This document shows, piece after piece, positions 13,250 through 24,630 of a DNA stretch of 64,000 nt. Origin of the DNA: Viscum album. Lineage: Eukaryota; Streptophyta; Magnoliopsida; Santalales; Viscaceae. Positions within the stretch are counted from its first letter, which is position 1. Each line of letters opens with the position of its first letter. Both the position numbers and the translations under genes were made by a program. The notes beneath the pieces are model-generated. The model did no database searches. It was not told where the DNA came from and saw only the letters and a list, made by a program, of their open reading frames with translations. The stretch spans positions 2,126,124,024 to 2,126,188,023 of the forward strand of contig OY728122.1 of NCBI GenBank assembly GCA_963277665.1. The letters run 5' to 3'.

Positions 13250-14150
13250 GAGTGATGTTGAGAGAGGTTATTTTTAGGGAGTTCCATACCTAACCCTTGG
13301 AATTATATCGTAGAGTAGAGAAGATATACCAGGATCTCTGACATTAGTACTAGTGCCAAAGGATGAAGAATGTGGTATCCGAGTTTGTTTCACAGTGGCT
13401 CACTTTACAGTTAGTGAAGGCTGAGCATTAGGTTCCAGTAGGCTTGGCCCAGCCACATTAGGTACATAAGTGGAAGAGGGGTGGTATCTTGATGGACATA
13501 GAGATGGGATTACCCCGAAAATCCAATGTCTCTAATTCTAACTGAGTGATCATCCACCGAACCACAATGATGGCTCAAATCCTACCCATCTAGAACCAGG
13601 GATCAGTAGAGGGCTTTAGACGACTCTATGTCTAGGAGATTGTGAGGCTTCCTGGGGTCCTTTCAACGATCGTCTTAGACTATGAAAATTGATTCATAAC
13701 CCGATAGTGTAAGGTATTACATGAAGCATTTGGGACTCAGCTATTCTTGAGTACAGCCTTTCACGCACATATAAAAGGTTAGATGGAGTGGACTAAAAAG
13801 GCAATGGAGGACAAGCTTCATTCTTTCATCCTTGATTTTTGTTGTAGTAGGGAGGACCAACTTCCACTGATGGAGTTTTCATACAATAATATATATCACT
13901 CCACCATTAGAATGACACCGTTCAAGGATTTGTATGGGTAAACTTGAAGATCACCTCTCTGCGGGACATACCCATGGAAGTCGTCACTCATGGGTCTAGA
14001 TTTGTTATGGGATACCACTAAGAAGATGTAGAGAATTCAGGAGAAGATGTGGACTACACAGAGTAGGACTGAATCTTATGCTGACTCGAGATGGTGGCCC
14101 TTGGAGTGCGAGGTGGGAGACCATGCATTCTTTCAGGTCTCACCCCACTG
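13250..14150 (+). pseudogene. integrase relic, DDE residues still present
   Basis: The zinc-binding N-terminus starts near 13264 (REFHT), followed by KIYQDL, MKNVVSEFVSQWLTLQLVKAEH and PVGLAQP. The catalytic core keeps all three acidic residues: Asp at 13495 in LMDIEMGLP, Asp at 13678 in TIVLDYEN, and Glu at 13786 in MEWTKKAMEDKLHSFILDF. LPLMEFSYNNIYHSTIRMTPF near 13865-13925 is the usual core-end block. Stops at former Gln, Arg and Trp codons inactivate it. It would join the cDNA to the chromosome. Confidence 0.9.
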
Positions 14151-14199
14151 AGGATTTTAGAGAATTGGCTGGGGAAGAAAGTTACCACTAAGGTTCATT

Positions 14200-14535
14200 A
14201 CACCTTTATAGATTCTGAGTAGAGTTAAAAAGGTTGAATACTACCTATCTCTCCCCCAATGATGCACCAGGTGCACAATGTTTCCCATGTGTCACAAGTA
14301 ATTCGGTATGTGCATGATCAATCGCACTCCATCAACTGGGGCGAGCTGGACATAGATGATGGGGAGATGTTTGTAGAGTTCTTGGTGGAGATAGACAATC
14401 GACATGAGTGGGTCCTTAATGTATGGCTGATTCTTCTGGTGTGCGTTCGGTGGAAGAATGGGAATCCCAATAAGAGCACAAGGGTGTAGGAGGATCATAT
14501 TCATGCCCAGTACACCCGTTTGTTTGTTTAGCCTT
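14200..14535 (+). pseudogene. integrase C-terminal tail with decayed chromodomain
   Basis: After KVEYYLSLPP comes MMHQVHNVSHVSQVIRYVHDQSH, the HNVFHVS.L..Y.PD.SH block of plant chromoviruses. A tail then reads RHEWVLNVWLILLVCVRWKNGNPN, in the place of VKV.W...G..EATWE, and ends HAQYTRLF. The frame 14259-14489 is open. Chromodomains steer integration to certain chromatin; here the aromatic cage is not recognisable. Confidence 0.78.
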
Positions 14536-14564
14536 GTTTTGGCATACATGGACATGAATCAATA

Positions 14565-14577
14565 ATGGTGAGGGTAA
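14565..14577 (+). promoter_or_regulatory. polypurine tract before 3' LTR
   Basis: ATGGTGAGGGTAA lies directly before the TGTAAT start of the 3' LTR. It is purine-rich apart from three T, as expected for a worn plus-strand primer. Confidence 0.55.
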
Positions 14578-17481
14578 TGTAATATTCCGGAAATTAAATG
14601 TATTTTTTTAAATTATATGGGATTATTTAGATACTAGAATCTCGGAAGAAACCTTTTTCTGAGGCTCGGTGATCCTGAAAAAGAATTTTAATGTTTTTTA
14701 GTTCATTTAAATAAACGTGCGAGTGAGTTTTTCTATATTTTAAATTGGTGCTCAGATTAAAAATCTGAGAGAAGTGTTGAAATCAGAATTGTGGGATTTT
14801 CTTAGAAGTGACCAAACATCGACTAGTGAGGGTTGACCGAAAAATATAGATTTCAGACATTACAAAAGAAAAATAAAATAACATAAAAACGTTATTTTGT
14901 TTGTTTCTCCTCACTATTGAGCGATTACACATCAGAATTGCGGTGATGCGAAGATGATGAGTTGTATCTAATGAATCACACTAATGAGGCTCTCAATTGA
15001 GCAGTGTAACACATCATTAATTGAAGAGTAACATATGCACTATTACTTTAATGAAATAGTGTAATGATGCAATAACGGAGCGTAACATGAACGCTATAAA
15101 ACATTTCTCTTTTAATGCTATAATGGGTTGGAGAATTAGATATAGAATTTCTCTAAAGGATGGTGAGGAAATTTTATCCAATGAATAATTAAGAAGAATC
15201 TCAACCGATAACAACACACCTCAATGAATGGGACCAGGGAGCGATGAACGCCAATAGCATCTAATGGAACATGAATCCCAATGGACAAGTAGCTTCAGTG
15301 GTGTATCTATTCAAGGCTGGGGTATAATTTTTGTGTTATGAGTTTCCTCATTATTCATTCTAATACAACAAATGTGGATCAACCCACAAACAAGTTGATC
15401 GGTAGATTGCTTGTTCATGCGAGAGGGATCTTATTCTCAGGTTTTTTTATTGGAGTTAAATTTTTCACAGAACAGAAATCATATTCCCCATGTTTTAAAC
15501 TCTAATGTGGAGGTTGAGGGCCCAAAAAAAAGGCATAAGCCCTTCTTCCATTGTGTTTTCTTGTGTGTTATTTGTGGACGAACCTACGAGATGATAACAA
15601 TGCAATTCCAAGGATATAGTAAGGAAAATGATACCCCAATGAGTCCAGAGGCGCATACATTCCGATGAGAAGACCACCAGAGAAGACTTGGTGGTCCGTG
15701 GGAAATTCTTTTGGCCCACCATGATGGCATGCTATGGTAGACAGAGTCATGACTAACTTAGGCCGCAATGTTACGATAAGAGCCAGCAGTAGTGGGCTGG
15801 AGACTGGCAGATAGGGTTATGGACACCTAGCCATATCAGTGGAAGAGTTGCGGCATGGTGCGTTGGCATGTGGCCCAATTGGGACCTCATGCGAGATCAA
15901 AGGGGAGGGCGACATAGCTAGAAATGTTTCACATCAACCAAAAGACTTTCTGACATCCAAGCTGGAGGAGAACAGATCACTGTGTGGGCCGGGGAACACG
16001 AACGACGTCCTAGGGAGGCCCGTGATGGAGTAAAGCCAACCCACTATTATAGGCTGGTCCAGTGGGATAAATCCGAGCTACTGGGATTCCCAGACTCAAA
16101 ACAACTGTCCCGCCTATTGTGGGCTGAGCCGAATGGAATCGGGTTGTTGGGTGACCAAGCGGGCTGGACACACGGCTGAACCAGGCCAGGTCCAGCCAGG
16201 CCTAATAGGCCTGGCCCATTGGCTAGGTAGCTCCGGGTCGACCCAAACCCCACAGAGTCTGGTCAGGTTAGTTGAACTAGGTTAGTTGAACTAGAACCCC
16301 CGGCCGAGTTGCTCAGGTTAGTCTGACATGATTAGACCGACCGGGACATAACCGACCAATGTTTACTAAATTGGCAACATCTTTCAGACCAGGCATCCGA
16401 TTGATGTTCCTTTTGTAGTGATGGAACCCTCACGATGAGGAGGTTATTTTGGAATCATCTAAATAATATTTAATGTTAGTTTAATTACGATGAATGGCTT
16501 GATAATTGTATTCTCTTAGAATTAATTGTGCTATGTGTGGAAATCTTGTGCTTGGCTGGGACCTGAAGACTACTGACAAGTGACCCTATGTGGATCAGCT
16601 TCAATCGAACCTGTGTGGATGAGATAGGAGATAACCTATATGGATTAACTAGAATAAACCTTGTGTGGATTAGCAACAAGTGAACCTATTTGGATCAGCT
16701 ACAAACGACCATGTGTAGATCAACTTTGAGGGACCCTATGTGGGCTAACTACAAGAGGCCCTGTGTGGACCAGATATGATGGCCTAAGTGGGACGTGGAT
16801 CTGTGTGACCCAGCAGACCCATGATACTCATTATGAATTAGTACCTCACCAGTCCAACATGTTCAGTGTTATGACTGATAGTTGGGCTTTCTGTACTTTG
16901 GATTATACCCGTGTGAGCTTTCTTGCATCATTGTAATGCTTCATGGTTTGCTTTATGGATTTCTGTTTTGTCAATCCTTTGTGTTTTCGTGTCCCTAATA
17001 AGTATTTTCTTTCTCAAACCTGCACGGGATTCTCCCGTACGTGTTGTGTATGGTGGAGATGGGTAGATCATTAATGGAGGACTTGGTGGCCTTGGACACG
17101 GTGGTGCCCAGTGAGATTAGGCAGCCGAGGCTTACTTCTATGGATTCCAGAAGCTACTCTACACATAGCCGTCAGGTGGTATTTTTAGAGTAAGTATCTT
17201 CAGATATATTTTGTACATTTTTGTTTAAGTATGTCTTTTGTTGGATTTGTTTTTGGGTTACTTTTACCTACAACTTGTACCTTTACTCAGTGGTTGTTTA
17301 GTGTCATGTTTGTTTACCTTTCCAGTTTTTGGGACATGGTTGTGTGTTTGTGCATATAGGTACTTAGGAAAATTCCTCCAACATATAGTTTGATTTCTTC
17401 AGTTCTAGTCTTCAACCCTTGGACTTTGTAAGGCGGGCATGGGGGAGTCACAACGTTGGCCCCGAGGGACTGGCCTTGGAA
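14578..17481 (+). repeat. 3' LTR of the Tekay-like element
   Basis: It is collinear with the 5' LTR from TGTAATATTCCGG to CCTTGGAA, and TGTTT follows at once. Shared landmarks include the AATTATATGGGATTATTT block at the start, GGCCCTGTGTGGACCA, the CCCATGATACT block and the GGAGTCAC run near the end. At about 2.9 kb it is about 200 bp longer than the 5' copy. Short open frames inside it (15411-16253) are not shared with the other LTR in length or frame. Confidence 0.88.
16577..16776 (+). repeat. 25-bp tandem repeat, 8 units, in 3' LTR
   Basis: Units start at 16577, 16602, 16627, 16652, 16677, 16702, 16727 and 16752, an exact 25-bp step. The consensus is the same as in the 5' LTR, which has only five units. 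Confidence 0.87.
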
Positions 17482-17486
17482 TGTTT
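17482..17486. repeat. right target-site duplication, TGTTT
   Basis: Identical to the five bases before the 5' LTR, and it closes the nested insertion exactly. Confidence 0.75.
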
Positions 17487-18239
17487 GGTATGGATAATTT
17501 AATGGTCGATATGTTTAGGATGATCATAATTTCAAACATAATGATAAATCATTGTGGTAGTATGTGATTTAATGATAAGGTGATAATATTCATTTTATCA
17601 TTTGAATATGAAAATTGAACTTTAGTCAAAACCTTATGGATAATTCTATGTGATAATTATAATTAAAGGATAAAATATTGATGTTCTAGTAAAGATTATA
17701 TTATGTGATAATCATAGAAAATAAATCCAATTCTGGATACTACATATCGATACTAGAATTGGAACTGATGTACCTATGATTAATATCACTGAAAATGGTG
17801 GACTGGGTATTAGCTTGATCATCACCTGGTTTCAGAAAAAGTTGAATAACTTTACACTTGGATTGAAACTCTTAAGGGATATGCTCTGGTTGTTCACATT
17901 ATCCTTAAAATCCATTATTATGTAGTTGATAATGATGTTAACTAATTAGGATATGGAAACTAATATAAAAATAACTACTGATAACCAGGGAATGAAGAAA
18001 GAGAGTTATAGGTTGAACTAAAAGTACCAAAGGAAATAATGATGAAGTTATTTGGGAAGACATATTATGATTGAGTTTTCATAATCATATAATCATTTAT
18101 TGAATTTTATAGATAAATAATTTGGGTTGTATTATTTGGATTAAATATTATTTATAAAATGAATCTAAAAATCCATGTTTCTTGAAAAAACCATCCTATA
18201 ACTATATATTAGGGCATACATAATTGGTTGTGAATCGTA
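17487..18239 (+). other. interior of the outer element, unreadable
   Basis: This is sequence of the outer element that resumes after the nested insertion. It has the T/G-rich plus-strand texture of the adjacent RT relic, but no motif is readable. The gag-protease part of the outer element should lie here and is either lost or decayed beyond recognition. Confidence 0.4.
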
Positions 18240-18600
18240 GTAAATTCATGATTTTAAGAAAAAGGTGTGTTACATAGTACTACATAAGTTAGTGTGATTG
18301 ATTCTTCTAGAAACTCTCTTCTATTTTCATTAGTGTGTGATATTTATCAATGATATTATTGTATATTCTAAATGTTATAATGGTATGCAAACCATAAATT
18401 GTTTTTATTTGGTAGTTTTTTTTAATTATTTGGAAACATATATTAAATGATATCAATAACCATAAAATGTGAGTTTATGAAAAGATTAGAATTTATTGAT
18501 AACTATTTGAGGGATCATGATTTTGTTATGGATATCTATTAGTATTAATAAAAACTTGATGGTTACATAATAAAGGGTTGATTTGATTTGGGAAATGTAT
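18240..18600 (+). pseudogene. reverse transcriptase relic of the outer element
   Basis: The catalytic box is visible as VIFINDIIVYSK at 18337-18372, matching the Gypsy V.FIDDILVYSK with the first catalytic Asp changed to Asn. About 90 bases on, in another frame, comes KCEFMKRLEFI (from 18465), matching SKCEFW...V.FLGHV. Motif order and spacing fit RT, with one frameshift between the two. Nothing convincing of integrase remains before the right LTR, so the 3' part of pol seems deleted. Confidence 0.65.
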
Positions 18601-19054
18601 GTTGGAATGTATTGGTAACATTTGAACAGATTATTGATTCATGATATTATCTTTTATGTAAATAAAATTGTTTGTATTATAATATACATAGAATTTTTAG
18701 GGGCATTATTAACTAGTTTTTGAAAGCATATGGGTTAATGATTGATTTAAAAATCGATGAAATATATAACTTTATTATGGTTTATTGAAATAGAGATTCA
18801 AATTGTTTTAGTAAATTTGTATTATAAATAATATAAGATTAGGTTATATAGATACTTGGGTATATGATTATTAGAATGGGTAAATTTGTTTTAAGAAATA
18901 TAATTAACTTGATATTTCCTAAGAGTGCATGGTAGATGTCATATGAGGGGTCAAACCCTGAATGGTGAATATGTGAATAACAAACTCAACAACTTTCTTC
19001 AATGAATAATCATTAAAATTGAGAGGATGAAATTTATTTAATTGGGTGTGTGGA
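18601..19054 (+). other. 3' interior of the outer element
   Basis: This links the RT relic to the right LTR. It is too short for a whole RNase H and integrase. The last bases before the LTR (GGGTGTGTGGA) are G-rich and may be a worn polypurine tract. Confidence 0.35.
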
Positions 19055-22000
19055 TGTAACACCCTATAATCTTAATATATTATTAACTTTAAATAATTTA
19101 ATCTGTTCAATAGCTTTCACCTCAAGAAACACTAAATTTAAACACAACCACAGTATATTTCTATAAAATATAAATATTTAAGTATGAATTTTAAAATCCT
19201 TTCAATTAAAATAATGAGAATGAATTGGAGTATCCTCTTTAGTAATGACATGTTTATAAACAATAATGTGTATGTTTAATATAAATGAAATTAATTTTTT
19301 TTACTGAAAATGGCATATATGAATATTTATTGTTTAGAAACACATTTTCATAAAAGTTTCCATTTTATATGGTATGTATTTATTTTTCAAGAAACATATG
19401 ATTTATGATGATAAATAATGATTGATATAAAAAATTTATTTACTGAAATTTAGTTAGTAAATGATACACAAAAATAATAATAAAAAATAAAATTGAATAG
19501 TGTAATAATTTAAAAAATGTTTATTAATTATATTTTAATATATTATTTAGAAATTTAATTAATGAATTTTAGAATTTGAATTTAAAAATATTGAAATAAT
19601 TTTCGGATTTAAAATTAAATTATTATCTAATGATATATATTTTTTCAAGCAAGAATATTTATTGTAGAAAAATATGGTTTCTATGAATTTTTTTTCATTA
19701 TGTATGTGATTACTAGAAGTTTTTAAAACATTAATAGTAATAAAATATTTATTTATGGAAAAAAATTATGAATTATTATATATTCATAGAGACTAATATC
19801 TTATGTCCATCATTCTTAGAACCAAATTTAAATATTATTAATAATTTTTTTAAATCATATATATTATTTTTTAATATGATTTCAAATTTATAAAATCAGT
19901 ATGATAAAATTAGGTAAATGATTCACTTTTATGTTTCTAATTAATATAAATAATGTATCTAAAGAATTAATTAGTAAGGTAAAAGTAAATTAGGGTAAAA
20001 TTTAAAAAAGATTATTCATGTGATTGAAAACAATCATGATGTCTCTGAAATGTTTTTTGGATGTGATTTTTTACCCACAATCACATTAACCTATTTTCTT
20101 CCACTTTGAAATCATTGACCTTGTAATAGTAACATCACATGATTGAAAATGTTAATAGTGATTCCTAAAGTTCCCTTATATTCAATAATAATAATAAGTC
20201 ACAATTCCTCCACTTCAAGACTGAATTCCATTAAAATTTATCCTTGATAATCTTCTAAAAATTTACTCATAAATTATTTTCCGAATTTAAAATTATGTAC
20301 TAACTATTATTTATCATAATAACCTCATTTTAATGGAATATTGGTACAATAAATTCTAGTCTCTGATGTAACTATCCAATTATTCTATGAGTTCCTTCTA
20401 AATTTTTAAAATACTAAAATTATATTACATTATTAATATAATTAATACAATATAAATTATATATTTAACATTATTAGATTCATTAAAACCCAATTATTTA
20501 ATCCATTCCATCCAATAAGAAGTACAAAATCAACAATCATTCATAAATGTGGTCTGGCACCTCCATAATGTGACATGGGTAATTTTTCATCACTAACTCT
20601 CAAGGATGGAATATAGAATAGTTTGAGGAAGATATATCATTTATATGTTAGATAATAAATTGGTAAATTATAATATTTAATATACCATCATTCCATATAT
20701 TCATTGAGAAATGATATCATTAATAGCATCCACAGCAGTCAATCGCCTCCACGATTGAAAAATTACGTTTTCTATCACGACCCTCATTGGATGGTTCTAA
20801 GAAAGTTTTATAGAGGTTATATGATAGGTATGAAAATTTTAAGGTATTTAATATTCAAAAATATCATTATCTAATGAAATCCCCTTACACATGAAAATAT
20901 TATAGTGTAGTAAAATACTTTTTGGGTTTTACCACCCACTTGAATGACTCTATAATGATTTCTTCATAAATTATTAATGATTTTTATATAATGATAATAA
21001 CATGCAATAATAATTACATTAATGTGTAATAATGATTCTGGAAAGGTTTTACTGATAGTTTAAATATTTATTAAAATATCGCCTTTCGATCGTTAAACAC
21101 GTCGAAATTAGTTTATTATGTTTTCCATTTTGAGAAGATGCATTCATGTAATGCACTTAAAAAAGTTGGTAAAAACTAATTTATCTTAAAAAATGATTAC
21201 ATAATCATAACTGGTATTTGAATTTAAGAATGAAACATATTAATGATAATAGATCATATCTTCATGATTTTTATATTAATGAAGGAAACTAGAGCTCTGG
21301 CACCAAATAAAAAAAATTAAATATAATTAGTTAATTTATAAGTAATATATGATCATAAAATATTTATAAAATGATTTTATGTATATATTATTTTTATTTC
21401 ATAAGTGATTTAGACATTTAGGTAAATTTTTCATGAGGGTATATCATTTTCTAGTAAGAAGAAATACACGGTAAGTGTTTTCATCACAATTTACTGACAT
21501 TGAGACATGTTTTTTTATATTCACTCCTATTTTCATTTTCAAGGTCTGCGTACTACCAATTTTTGATATTTTAAAATGAATAAATTTAATTTTATGACGT
21601 ATAAATAAATATTTTGTGTTATATTTCTTATATTTTTGATCTAAATGTTACCAAATCCGTAAGGTATTTTTGTGTCTCAATTATTATTCACCGAGGCATG
21701 TTATTTATTATGAACCACGTTAAAATTTTATAGTGTTCTATTGAGTTACTATCCCATAATATTTCTATAAATTATAACTTTTTAATTCATGGGTTATGTG
21801 AAGAAAAATAATGTTCTATTAATTAAATTTATTTTCACTCAATTGTTTCTCCAGTTATACGTGTTTTTAAAATCATCTTTCATTAATTGAGTTTTGATCA
21901 TTCTCTTGAATGTATTTATTATAATATTCATAAATTTTGAATTTTGATTGGGTATTTTGGTATTATCTTATTTATTTTGGTGCTATAAATATCTAACATA

Positions 22001-23146
22001 TAAACCATATGGAAAATATATCTCCATTCTTGGATTATGTTTTTTGTAACCATCAACCTTCTTTCTATAGATGGGTGATGATCATGTTATCTATTTTTTT
22101 AACATAGGGAAATGTATTGAAATTATATATATTTTCATTACAACCTGTAATATTGTTAGAAAAATAACTATGTATTATTTGAATATAAAATGTCTTTCTC
22201 TTGATGGATTGTGATCAGGTTTTCACATTTATTGAAATATGAACATGAATTGACATTGTTGATAATTTCAAACAACTAACGCAAGTTTATGATGTATTGA
22301 TATTTGAAATTAATATTTATATGGATATTTATAATTTTTTTAGTCAAATATTCTTTAAGAAATTATATTAATTTTATTATTGAATTTTATATAGAATTCA
22401 TTGTACTTAATTTGGTGGCACGTGGAGCTTGAAATTATATATCCCGTAGTTCATTGACTAGTATTACAAGAAAAAACATGTTGGTTTTTTTGTATGCACC
22501 AAAATTAGTTAATTTATTGGTATAAGGATTTAAAACCATGTTTTTTGTTCGACATTTTTCCCAACATCATACATGTTTTTATTTATTTTAATGGATACAA
22601 CATGCACCCAGTCTCCTTTCATCATGGTTTGATTTATTTACTATTTCAAATGATTATATTAATACATCGTTATTATATTCTTACCTTAGTTTAATGTTTT
22701 TACTTATCGAGTGTTTGATATCACACCTTCATATGTTTCCATTACACATGCTATGAAGAAAAGTATTACACATGATATGCTTATAAGTGTGTGGATGAAT
22801 TTTTCATAGACATGAAGACTCTTTATGTATTATGTAATTTCATATATAATGGAAAAATATCTATTAATTGATATTGGTATGGTTTAATTAGTTTACGTTT
22901 TGTCATAATTTTCTAATGATATAAACCTGAATGGTTTTGGGAATGTATGTAATGAAATATTTTCCTTAATCCATATATTTTTGGGATAGTTATTTCTAAG
23001 AATATATTTCCTATACCAAATCTAGTATGTAAAGTATGTGATTATGGAACTATATTCATGATTGTGGGTATGGTTAATCACATAAGGTTAGGTTTGAGAT
23101 ATAATTAGTGCCTCTTATATATTTTTATTGTATTGTTTATTCTATT
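19055..23146 (+). repeat. right LTR of outer Gypsy element
   Basis: It starts TGTAACACCCTA, a classic plant Gypsy LTR start, and runs parallel to the left LTR for about 4 kb. The end is uncertain; the alignment by eye fades between 23060 and 23150, and 23146 was chosen because AGAGT follows. The interior is AT-rich, with no coding potential. Confidence 0.62.
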
Positions 23147-24630
23147 AGAGTTACCCCTTGGGCGACTAGTTGTGTTTCATGACTATAAGCTTCCAAAATA
23201 AATTTTTATAGAATTATTGTTTTATTGATTTTTTTCACTCCAACTATATATTATTAATATTGATTTGATATTTACACTTCTATTGATTTCTCTTATATGT
23301 GGGTATATTATCCCTATAATAACACCATAGACCCTCAATTCTTGTTTGAATCCCCTGGCATATAGGGAGGTATGACTAAGGTCACGTAATAACTAATTTT
23401 GGTTAAAGTACAATGAAATGTTGTGTAGTGTTACCAAGATGTATCAGATAATTCTATTTTATCTTAAAATTTAATGTGATTGTATATAGGTGATACAATC
23501 ATGTGTTAGAGAAGATGATTTACCGAGAAAAGGTGCTTCATGAACCCCCTTTTCAATTATATTTCATGGTTATGAGGTATATGAGATTGTTCTTATTTTT
23601 TTATGTGTTACAATAGTGAAACTTAATCATATATGATATGTTTATTTAAAAATTATTATGTTAATCCATGGATTTGGGTCAATTGGAATGAGTCTGGTGT
23701 GCATGAATCATTCTAAACATTTAGGATTCATATAAAATTCATATGCTGGTCTGTGATTAACATCACCGAACAAAGAGGGTTCAGTTGTCTATACTGTCAA
23801 TAACAACATATAATTTGTTTTCCCATATAATAAGTAAGTGAAATTATACTCAACTATTGCATTATTTATTTCATCTATTGATATGTCATGTAGGTTACAT
23901 AGTGATATGTTCTATGATGGTGAATATACAATCCCTTTATGTAATGGATCTATTATGACAAATGGTAGTTCAATATAGTCATTGGATTCCTAAATACTAG
24001 TTCTGAAAGGAAATAGGTTTTTTAATAATAGTTTCAACCACATCCTATATGGTTTTACCCACATAGCTTCCCCATGGAATTATAACTAGCCAAATAATAT
24101 GAATATGGTGTTTCTAAAAATAAATGTTAATGGGATGATTTCATTATATATCTATACAAAATTTTGGCCATTGGGGGGGGGTGGTATCATATATAGATTC
24201 ACATGGAGGATTACTTTCCCATAGTATGATGATGAAATAGAATGTGATGAATAATATATGTTTATATATATATATGAGATCTCCAGAGTTGTAGTATTAT
24301 CATTTGAGTTTCCTTATGATATTTGATATAATAGAAAATATTTTTCCATATTATTTATGACCTCCATGAGACATGATTTATTGTATAGTTAGCATAGCAT
24401 ATTTCCTTTTGATATAGATCGGGATATTGGTGAAATGAGTTGTTTTTTGAAAGGGTATTTTTTAGACAGTTTAACCTAGACTTGTGAGTTACATTATAGA
24501 TATGAAACATGGGTATGTGATTCAGTTATGAGATCGATTCATATGGTGTTATATGAGGTATGTGGTATAATAATGAATATTCTATGGGTTTTTGTTTTTT
24601 ATGTTACATTAGGATCATTGTTATTGAGGA
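23147..24630 (+). other. probable Gypsy LTR remnant
   Basis: The texture resembles the decayed LTRs in the window: a TTATACTCAAC word like the TTACTCAC word of plant Gypsy LTRs near 23845, then an ACCC..CCCATGG-rich stretch, a run of nine G (24173-24181) and a primer-site-like sequence. No partner LTR was found. The right end is cut by the minus-strand element at 24631. Confidence 0.3.
24182..24193 (+). promoter_or_regulatory. candidate primer-binding site
   Basis: TGGTATCATATA agrees at 9 of 12 positions with TGGTATCAGAGC, including the first eight. If real, the LTR before it ends near 24180 and belongs to a Gypsy element whose pol relic lies at 30.4-34.2 kb. The chance of a random match in this T/G-rich DNA is not negligible. 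Confidence 0.3.

Larger units (their letters stand above)
7014..17481 (+). mobile_element. Tekay/Del-like Ty3/Gypsy chromovirus, decayed
   Basis: This is a complete but inactive element of about 10.5 kb: 5' LTR, primer site, gag with CCHC knuckle, aspartic protease, reverse transcriptase, RNase H, integrase, chromodomain-type tail, polypurine tract and 3' LTR, in the standard Gypsy order. The LTR length and the integrase tail with a decayed chromodomain point to the plant Tekay (Del) chromovirus clade. Every gene carries stops and frameshifts, so it cannot move. It sits in the interior of the outer element just after that element's primer site, flanked by TGTTT. The LTRs look roughly three-quarters identical by eye, which indicates an old insertion; no value was computed. 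Confidence 0.9.
2667..23146 (+). mobile_element. outer Ty3/Gypsy LTR retrotransposon, split by a nested element
   Basis: Two long direct repeats flank the younger Tekay-like element. They match collinearly over about 4 kb, with an offset drifting slowly from about 16.39 kb to 16.16 kb and then 16.13 kb as indels accumulate. Both start with a Gypsy-type TGTRA.CCC sequence followed by TATATTATTAA. A primer-site-like sequence (TGGTACTAGATC) lies just inside the left repeat, and an RT relic lies between the nested element and the right repeat. The right end is uncertain: the matching 5-mer AGAGT at 2662-2666 and 23147-23151 would fit a target duplication but could be chance. The pair looks more diverged than the LTRs of the element nested in it. 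Confidence 0.68.

Noticed and set aside
14292..14555. 87-codon minus-strand frame opposite the integrase tail
   Set aside because: The plus strand here reads as a conserved chromovirus tail; the minus frame is its shadow.
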